Position numbers and translations under genes: made by a program
Assembly (NCBI GenBank): GCA_946056455.1
Contig: CAMGJS010000015.1
Location: 1-12,090 of the forward strand
Length of the DNA stretch: 12,090 nucleotides
From: an uncultured Clostridia bacterium
Lineage (GTDB): Bacteria > Bacillota > Clostridia > Oscillospirales > Ruminococcaceae
Reading direction: 5' to 3'
The notes under the pieces: generated by a model
What the model was told of the DNA's origin: nothing
The model's input: the letters and a program-made list of their open reading frames with translations, nothing else
Databases searched by the model: none
Part shown: positions 6,955 to 12,090 of the stretch, in pieces
How positions within the stretch are numbered: the first letter of the stretch is position 1
How the letters are laid out: each line of letters opens with the position of its first letter

Positions 6955-8394
6955 ATGAAAGAAAACAAGCCGATTTTGGCGGCAGTATCGGTTTTTGCCG
7001 CATTTACGCTGTCATCCTGCTCTGTTGCAGATTATGTCGGTCACTTAGGACTTGACGAAACGACGGCGGCGACTTCTCCCCTTTATACAACGGCAACTCC
7101 TTACAGGGATACGACCGTTACGACCTCGGAAACTACATTCTATCAGGACGGCACGGAATTCGGTCTTATACCCGTAGAAATACCGCAAAAGCCTAAAAAT
7201 ACGCCCGTTGCGGTAAAAGTTGCCGACGGTGAAAGCGTTAAAATATCGGGGGAAGACGTTATCTCAAAGGACAGCGATGTTTCGGGGGGAATGTCAAAAA
7301 ACCGAGGAAAGCTCACCCTTGAAAAATCAACGCTTGTTTCAAGTTCAAAATCGAGCGACACCTTTGAAAGCCGTTTTTTCGGAACTTCCGCCGCGCTTCT
7401 TTCAATGCCGTCAAGCAATATTGCCGTCAGCGACAGCGTTGTGACAACAACGGGCAACGGTTCCGCCGCCGCTTTCGCATACGGAACAGGCTCTGTCATA
7501 GATATTTCAAACAGCGAGATTTCAACCCTTAACGCAAATGCAAGAGCACTTGCAACAACATATCACGGAAGTATCTTTGCGGCAGGCACAAAAATATCCA
7601 CAAACGGAGCAAATTCGCCTGCTGTCTTTATAGGAACGGGCAAGGGCACCATAAATGTCACGGGGGGAGAAATTTCAACCCTCGGAGCAAACTCCCCTGC
7701 CGTATATTCCGAGGGAACAGCCGCTTTAACGGGCGTCAAGATAAAAACCGCGTCCTCCGAGGCGGCAGTAGTAGAGGGAAACAATTCGGTGTCGCTGACA
7801 GGCTGTAATATTGAAACAGACGCTACGACCTTTACCCTTTACAGAAGCAATTCGGGCGAAACATCAAAGGGGCTTGCAACGCTGAATATTGTGGGCGGAA
7901 GTATAGAGTCGAAGTCGGGCGCAATGTTTTATGCCGCAAACACCGAGGCAAAAATCTGTCTTCAAGGGGTAAAGATAAATTCAAATTCTACATCGCTTGT
8001 CAACGTCGTTGCAAATGAAAAATGGGGAAATGTCGGCGAAAACGGGGCGAAAGTAACGCTCGTTGCGAATTTTCAGAAGTTAGAGGGCGACATCTATGCC
8101 GATAATCTGAGCGAAGTAACGCTCGACCTTTCTTCAATGTCGGAATTTACGGGTACTGTCAACTCACGAAATACCGCAAAAAAAGCGAATGTTGTCCTTG
8201 ACGCTTCAAGCAAGTGGATACTTCGGGGAAATTCGTTTGTTTCTGCTCTGACGCCGGGTATGGCGGATTTTTCAAACATAGAGGACAACGGCTACACCAT
8301 ATACTACGATGCAGACAACCCGACAAATGTATATCTTAACGGTGAAACGATAACGCTTAAAAGCGGCGGACTTCTCACCCCTATGACAAAATAA
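6955..8394 (+). CDS. Secreted lipoprotein with Thr-rich linker and beta-solenoid (right-handed beta-helix-like) domain
   Basis: No named family is recognised with confidence in this 479-aa protein. Residues 1-22 form a lipoprotein signal peptide: a lysine near the start, a hydrophobic core, and the lipobox LSSC with the lipidated C22. A threonine-rich linker (about 36-62, many TT pairs) probably spans the cell wall. Residues about 85-420 consist of short, irregular repeats rich in Gly, Asn, Ser and Thr with alternating V/I, such as GANSPAV at 218-224 and 245-251 and GTINVTGGEIST, SVSLTGCNIET and ATLNIVGGSIES. Each has the strand-turn look of one coil of a right-handed beta-helix, as in pectate-lyase-like or adhesin proteins. 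No catalytic residues of a polysaccharide lyase are evident, so a structural, adhesive or ligand-binding role is as likely as an enzyme. ATG 6955 follows a perfect AAGGAGGTG (6941-6949). The gene is divergent from the sensor phosphatase operon. Confidence 0.85.
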   Translation: MKENKPILAAVSVFAAFTLSSCSVADYVGHLGLDETTAATSPLYTTATPYRDTTVTTSETTFYQDGTEFGLIPVEIPQKPKNTPVAVKVADGESVKISGEDVISKDSDVSGGMSKNRGKLTLEKSTLVSSSKSSDTFESRFFGTSAALLSMPSSNIAVSDSVVTTTGNGSAAAFAYGTGSVIDISNSEISTLNANARALATTYHGSIFAAGTKISTNGANSPAVFIGTGKGTINVTGGEISTLGANSPAVYSEGTAALTGVKIKTASSEAAVVEGNNSVSLTGCNIETDATTFTLYRSNSGETSKGLATLNIVGGSIESKSGAMFYAANTEAKICLQGVKINSNSTSLVNVVANEKWGNVGENGAKVTLVANFQKLEGDIYADNLSEVTLDLSSMSEFTGTVNSRNTAKKANVVLDASSKWILRGNSFVSALTPGMADFSNIEDNGYTIYYDADNPTNVYLNGETITLKSGGLLTPMTK

Positions 8395-8395
8395 G

Positions 8396-8433
8396 AAATC
8401 GCCTTTCGGGATTTATCCGATAAGGCGATTTTT
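8396..8433. terminator. Terminator of the lipoprotein gene, overlapping the end of the convergent gene
   Basis: A 14-bp stem pairs 8396-8409 with 8417-8431, with a single bulged T at 8421, around a 7-base loop and ending in a T run. The stop codon of the minus-strand gene (8415-8413) lies in the loop, so its last six codons form one arm. On the minus strand the other arm ends in GATTTC followed by TTATTTT, so it probably works in both directions. Confidence 0.8.
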
Positions 8434-9222
8434 GTTGTTATTTTCTGCTATTGACCGTTTCTTGTTATCATACATATCCTCAAATTCGGTAAGACAGCTC
8501 CAGTATCTTTTGGGCATAAGGTTCATTCTCAGCTTTTCGTTGTAACGCTCCTTTATGCCGATAATGTTGTAGTAGCCTTTCCACAATTCACGATAAAAAC
8601 GCTCCTTTTCATCGGGTGGAGGTAGCTCAAAATCCTCGACAAATGCAATCTCGGAGCGGTGATTTTTATGGATAAGCACCGCCTTGTGCGTTTTGTCATA
8701 GATAAGAAAATCAAGGTTTCCGATGCGCTGTTCATAGTGATAAACGATATAGGGCAGAACAAAGTTTTTCGGCTCGATAACGGAAGCAAGCACTCCTTCA
8801 TTCTCAGAAAAACGAAGAAATTCACGGTAAAAGTGCGCCTCGTTTGAAAAGTTCTTGACAACAAAGAACATCTGCCCAACTGTATCATCGGCAAGCATTG
8901 TATCGACCTTTTTTCCGTGTTTAACGCCCAAAAGAATATATTTTAAAATCAGCATTTCTTTTTCTTCGGCGTTTGAAAAATAGCATTTTCTCACATTGTC
9001 AAGCGCAAGCGAAGATACTTTAGTTTTAATATAATCCTGCATTTTCTGCGATACGGCTCTGTCCGAAAAAATTTCTTTTTCAGCAAAAAGAAAGGTCTGC
9101 CCGTCGCCTTGCGGAATAATTCTCTCGGGCATTTTTTTATCCGAAAAAGCCTCATAAACGGCGGACATAAGACCGTCAAAGCTACCGTCATAGCGGTAAA
9201 TCAAAGCTGTCCCGTCAGACAT
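8413..9222 (-). CDS. TIGR03915-like partner of a DNA-repair radical SAM protein (no glycosylase domain)
   Basis: The 269-aa protein matches what I know of the TIGR03915 family (probable DNA metabolism protein), encoded next to the TIGR03916 radical SAM protein. In many bacteria it is fused to a uracil-DNA-glycosylase-like domain. Visible features are an N-terminal IYRYDGSFDGLMSAVYEAF, a central section around FLIYDKTHKAVLIHKN (172-187), and a C-terminal ELWKGYYNIIGIKERYN and MPKRYWSCLTEF (236-247). The chain ends soon after in an Asn/Lys-rich tail, so the glycosylase-like domain is absent here. Its exact reaction is unknown. The start overlaps the end of the radical SAM gene by 22 bases, with GGAGG about 10 bases before ATG 9222, so the two are translationally linked and should be SOS-controlled together. 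Confidence 0.85.
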   Translation of the reverse strand: MSDGTALIYRYDGSFDGLMSAVYEAFSDKKMPERIIPQGDGQTFLFAEKEIFSDRAVSQKMQDYIKTKVSSLALDNVRKCYFSNAEEKEMLILKYILLGVKHGKKVDTMLADDTVGQMFFVVKNFSNEAHFYREFLRFSENEGVLASVIEPKNFVLPYIVYHYEQRIGNLDFLIYDKTHKAVLIHKNHRSEIAFVEDFELPPPDEKERFYRELWKGYYNIIGIKERYNEKLRMNLMPKRYWSCLTEFEDMYDNKKRSIAENNNKNRLIG

Positions 9223-10541
9223 TTCTGCATATCCTCCATTGAAATATTCTGCTCGTTGTCAAAGAACGAAAGCTGTTCCATCTTCCCCCTACTTAAAGTC
9301 ATTCCGCTTTCATCAAGCTTTTTGACAATGCTTGCCGACATCAGCTCGCGCATTACAGCTGAATTTGTAACTTTGAGACCTTCCGCCCTCTTGCCCTTGC
9401 AGGTAATAAAATACTGCGCTCTTTTAAGGACAATGCCCAGTTTTTTTAAGTCCTTATAATCAAGCGACGCGCTTTTCCTTGCAAGCATTATCCGTTTTGC
9501 CGAATTTACGCCTATTCCGGGCACTCTAAGCAACATTTCATAAGGCGCTTTATTCACTTCAACGGGGAAAAATTCGGGGTGGTCGACCGCCCAGTTGCAC
9601 TTAGGGTCCAGAAGCGGATTGAATGAGTCGTGCTTTTCGTCAAGAAGCTCACCTGCCTCAAAGCCGTAAAATCGTAGCAACCAGTCCGCCTGATAAAGAC
9701 GGTGTTCACGCAGAAGAGGCGGTTTTGTATCCTTTGAGGGGAGATATTTTTCATCCCCCACGGGAACATAAGCGGAGTAGAAAACTCTTTTAAGGCTGAA
9801 TTTTTTATAAAGCGCCTCCGAGAGCCTTATTATCTGAAAATCGCTGTCTGGAGTAGCTCCTATTATCATCTGCGTGCTCTGCCCTGCGGGGACAAACTTC
9901 GGCGCCGCTTTGTATTTGACTATTTCTGTATGATTTTGTGCGATGCCCGTTTTTATGTTGTGCATAGGCAAAAGGATATTCCTCTTTGACTTATCGGGCG
10001 CTAATTTTGCAAGGCTTTCCTGCGAGGGAAGTTCAATGTTTACGCTCATTCTGTCAACAAGAAAGCCTAAGCGTTCTATAAGCAAAGGGTCCGCCCCGGG
10101 TATCGCCTTGGCGTGAATGTAGCCGTTGAATTTGTATTCAGAGCGCAGAATTGAAATCGCCTCTATAATCTGTTCGCAGGTATAATCGGGGTTTTTGATT
10201 ATGCCCGAACTTAAAAAAAGCCCCTCGATATAGTTTCGTTTATAAAAGTTTACGACAAGCTCGGCAAGCTCACGGGGTTCAAATCTTGCCCTTTCTACAT
10301 CGTTGCTTTTTCTGTTTATGCAGTATTTGCAGTCGAAAATGCAGTAGTTGGTCATAAGCACTTTGAGAAGAGAAATACATCTTCCGTCGGCGGCAAAGCT
10401 ATGGCATATTCCGCAGGAAACAGCGTTGCCTATACCGTCCGCCGTTCCTCCTCTGTCAGAGCCGCTTGAAGTGCAGGCGGCGTCATACTTTGCGGAATCA
10501 CCGAGTATTTTAAGCTTTTCAAGCAGTTCCGTAATAATCAC
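9201..10541 (-). CDS. Radical SAM protein, putative DNA modification/repair (TIGR03916-like), with helix-hairpin-helix
   Basis: From the GTG at 10541 the protein has 446 aa. It holds the radical SAM cluster motif CIFDCKYC (C67, C71, C74) preceded by cysteines at about 43, 46 and 55 (SCGICHSF, GRC). A C-terminal helix-hairpin-helix LLRVPGIGVNSAKRI (about 337-351) suggests DNA binding. The N-terminal LGDSAKYDAACTSSGSDRGG fits the TIGR03916 family, whose biochemical role is unproven. The frame stays open to TTG 10604 and contains ATG 10562. However, TTGACA at 10604-10599 is the promoter -35 box, and ATG 10562 would have only about a 7-base leader. Family proteins begin close to the ELLEKLKIL segment, so I choose GTG 10541, although its ribosome site is poor; ATT and CTG starts cannot be excluded. 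It is the first gene of a two-gene operon with the TIGR03915-like partner. Confidence 0.88.
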   Translation of the reverse strand: MIITELLEKLKILGDSAKYDAACTSSGSDRGGTADGIGNAVSCGICHSFAADGRCISLLKVLMTNYCIFDCKYCINRKSNDVERARFEPRELAELVVNFYKRNYIEGLFLSSGIIKNPDYTCEQIIEAISILRSEYKFNGYIHAKAIPGADPLLIERLGFLVDRMSVNIELPSQESLAKLAPDKSKRNILLPMHNIKTGIAQNHTEIVKYKAAPKFVPAGQSTQMIIGATPDSDFQIIRLSEALYKKFSLKRVFYSAYVPVGDEKYLPSKDTKPPLLREHRLYQADWLLRFYGFEAGELLDEKHDSFNPLLDPKCNWAVDHPEFFPVEVNKAPYEMLLRVPGIGVNSAKRIMLARKSASLDYKDLKKLGIVLKRAQYFITCKGKRAEGLKVTNSAVMRELMSASIVKKLDESGMTLSRGKMEQLSFFDNEQNISMEDMQKCLTGQL

Positions 10542-10555
10542 CCCAAAATAAAAAT

Positions 10556-10569
10556 CGAACATATGTTCT
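10556..10569 (-). promoter_or_regulatory. LexA (DinR) box 2, over the transcription start
   Basis: The minus-strand sequence AGAACATATGTTCG contains an intact GAAC-N4-GTTC palindrome and matches the ten fixed consensus positions in nine. Its centre is 27 bp from that of box 1, and it covers the predicted transcription start, so two LexA dimers could bind together. Confidence 0.88.
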
Positions 10570-10575
10570 GATTTT

Positions 10576-10604
10576 ATTATACAGAATATATGTTCGATTG
10601 TCAA
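10576..10604 (-). promoter_or_regulatory. Consensus sigma-A promoter of the radical SAM operon
   Basis: On the minus strand a perfect TTGACA (10604-10599) and a perfect TATAAT (10581-10576) are spaced by 17 bases. Predicted transcription start is near 10569. Such a strong promoter combined with overlapping LexA boxes is typical of tightly repressed SOS genes. Confidence 0.92.
10583..10596 (-). promoter_or_regulatory. LexA (DinR) box 1, between -35 and -10
   Basis: The minus-strand sequence CGAACATATATTCT matches the Firmicute LexA consensus CGAAC-N4-GTTCG at 8 of 10 fixed positions. It fills most of the 17-base promoter spacer, so a bound repressor would block RNA polymerase. Confidence 0.82.
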
Positions 10605-10611
10605 GTGTTTA

Positions 10612-12090
10612 TTACTGACTTTTTTTACCTATTATTGCTCCCGATAAAGCGCCGAGCTTTAAGGTATTAGTATTTTTTGTGGTCGTTATATCTGCGTTTC
10701 CGCTTGAAAAGATTATCTCGCCCTCTGTTTTCATTATTTTTCTTGAAACCTTTTCGTCAGAAAAATTAAGAGCAACGGTCACCTTTTCGCCGTCCTTGGA
10801 ACTTCTTTCAAACATAAAGAAACAATCCTCGTCCGAAACTTCGCGCCATACAAAATATCGGCTGTCAAAGTCATTTTCAAAAAGAGGTCTGCAAGAAGAA
10901 TACAGCGTGACAAGCTCCTTGATAAAAGCTGTCAGCTCTTCGGTACGATAGGTGTTCCATTCGAGCTGTTTGTCCTCGTTCCATTCGTTTTCGGTGGGAA
11001 TTTCCGTTCCCATAAACAAAAGTTTTTTTCCGGGGTGAGTAAAAGTATAAAGCAACAAAAGTTTTAGTTGCAGATACCTTTGCTCAAAGTCGCCGAACAT
11101 TTTCTGCATAAGAGATTTCTTTCCGTGAGAAACCTCATCGTGAGAAAGGGGCAGAATGTATTCCTCGTTATAGAAATAGTCCATCGAATGACGGATACAG
11201 TCCGACTTACGCTCTCTTTTATCAAAAGGTAGCGACATATAGTAGAGAGTGTTGTTCATCCAGCCTAAGTCCCACTTGTAGTCAAAGCCGATACCGCCGT
11301 ATTCTACGGGAGCTGTAACCTTTGTGAATATCGAGGAATCCTCTGCAATGAGCATAACGCCTTTATAGTGCTTGTCGATAAAGTAGTTTGCGGTTTTCAT
11401 AAACCATATTCCCGCTTCGTTTAGACCCTCGTCACCGCTACCGTGATGATAGAGCATATCCGAAACTGCGTCAAAGCGTATGCCGTCAATATGATAATTC
11501 TCTATCCAGAAGATGAGCGCCGAGTGAAGAAAGCTCATAACAAACGGCTTTGTGAAGTCAAAAAGTATCGTCCCCCATCGACTGTAACGCTGTTGTTCAT
11601 CTTCGCTTTCAAAGATATGTCCGCCGTCATATTCATAAAGAGCAAAATTATCGGAGGCAAAATGAAGAGGGACAAAATCCATTATAACGCCGATATTTTC
11701 TTTATGACATTCGTCGATAAGCTTCATAAGACCGCAAGGCTCGCCGAAGCGTGATGTTGCCGAAAAATACCCCGTTGTCTGATACCCCCAGCTTGCGTCA
11801 AGAGGGTGCTCCGTGAACGGCATAAGCTCTATGTGCGTTGCTCCTATGGACTTTACATAGGGTATCAGCCTTTTTGAAAGCTCGTCATAGGATAAAAATT
11901 CGCCGTCCTCGTCTTTTTGCCACGAGCCGGGATGAACTTCGTATATATTCAAAGGGGAATTGAAGTTCTTCTCTCTTTTTCTGAGCCACTCGCTGTCGTT
12001 CCACGAAAACTTTGATATATCATATATAACCGAGGCGTTTCCCGGGCGCCTTTCTGAGAAAAACGCAAAGGGGTCAATTCTATCACGGAC
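10612..12090 (-). CDS. glgB: 1,4-alpha-glucan branching enzyme (GH13), C-terminal 492 residues (5' end outside window)
   Basis: The frame is open from the window edge (12090, a codon boundary) to TAA at 10614-10612. The visible part starts in the link between CBM48 and the catalytic barrel (RIDPFAF, ERRPGNAS, then NIYEVHPGSW). In GH13 branching enzymes this domain transfers alpha-1,4 chains to make 1,6 branches in glycogen. Counting from the edge, catalytic residues are D207 (DGIRFDAVSDML), E250 (LIAEDSS) and D318 (LPLSHDEVSHGKKS). HPGKKLLFMGTE is also typical. Departures from common GlgB are VPLHF for VPGHF, a shortened stretch after DAVSDMLY where most enzymes have a GGRENLEA-like motif, and PTENEWN after LLFMGTE where E. 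coli has FAQGREWN. The TTG at 11952 is internal (Leu), not a start. The stop is only 7 bp before the -35 box of the SOS operon and no terminator separates them. Confidence 0.92.
   Translation of the reverse strand, partial: VRDRIDPFAFFSERRPGNASVIYDISKFSWNDSEWLRKREKNFNSPLNIYEVHPGSWQKDEDGEFLSYDELSKRLIPYVKSIGATHIELMPFTEHPLDASWGYQTTGYFSATSRFGEPCGLMKLIDECHKENIGVIMDFVPLHFASDNFALYEYDGGHIFESEDEQQRYSRWGTILFDFTKPFVMSFLHSALIFWIENYHIDGIRFDAVSDMLYHHGSGDEGLNEAGIWFMKTANYFIDKHYKGVMLIAEDSSIFTKVTAPVEYGGIGFDYKWDLGWMNNTLYYMSLPFDKRERKSDCIRHSMDYFYNEEYILPLSHDEVSHGKKSLMQKMFGDFEQRYLQLKLLLLYTFTHPGKKLLFMGTEIPTENEWNEDKQLEWNTYRTEELTAFIKELVTLYSSCRPLFENDFDSRYFVWREVSDEDCFFMFERSSKDGEKVTVALNFSDEKVSRKIMKTEGEIIFSSGNADITTTKNTNTLKLGALSGAIIGKKSQ

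Noticed and set aside
7600..7710. Short direct repeats as a possible CRISPR array
   Set aside because: The repeats are within an intact lipoprotein reading frame, differ in sequence, number only two and encode the same peptide turn. They are protein repeats.
11950..11952. TTG at 11952 as the start of the branching enzyme
   Set aside because: The frame continues upstream to the window edge with residues typical of branching enzymes (DPFAF, RPGNAS, NDSEW), so the TTG encodes an internal leucine.

Overview
The window looks like chromosomal DNA of a low-to-moderate GC anaerobic Firmicute of class Clostridia, most like Ruminococcaceae/Oscillospiraceae. This rests on strong AGGAGG-type ribosome sites, consensus sigma-A promoters, DinR-type LexA boxes (GAAC-N4-GTTC) and the style of the proteins. 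The species assignment is inference. Nothing looks like an insertion sequence, phage or CRISPR array. The interest lies in how the genes are arranged.

Left part, plus strand (1-1650). The 3' end of a family I inorganic pyrophosphatase gene is followed by a terminator. Next come a perfect sigma-A promoter, the initiator tRNA-fMet gene and a second terminator. A fused chorismate mutase/prephenate dehydratase gene (pheA type) follows with no visible promoter of its own. A two-sided terminator at about 1619-1649 separates it from the convergent operon.

Middle part, minus strand (1651-6830). One promoter appears to drive four closely spaced genes: a membrane sensor phosphatase (dCACHE-HAMP-PP2C/SpoIIE, RsbU-like), a STAS anti-sigma-factor antagonist (RsbV-like), a glycogen debranching enzyme (GlgX) and an RsbW/SpoIIAB-type kinase. 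A complete partner-switching module therefore has a glycogen enzyme inside it and no sigma factor gene. A glycogen branching enzyme (GlgB, cut by the window end) lies further right on the same strand.

Right-middle part (6840-8433). A lipoprotein with a predicted right-handed beta-solenoid is transcribed divergently from the phosphatase operon. It ends in a hairpin that also overlaps the 3' end of the next, convergent gene.

Right part, minus strand (8413-12090). A radical SAM protein with a helix-hairpin-helix motif and its partner protein (TIGR03916/TIGR03915 pair, putative DNA modification or repair) form an overlapping two-gene operon. Its consensus promoter carries two LexA boxes, one between -35 and -10 and one over the likely transcription start. 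This is strong sequence evidence that this little-characterised pair belongs to the SOS response. The divergent GlgB gene ends only 7 bp before that promoter.
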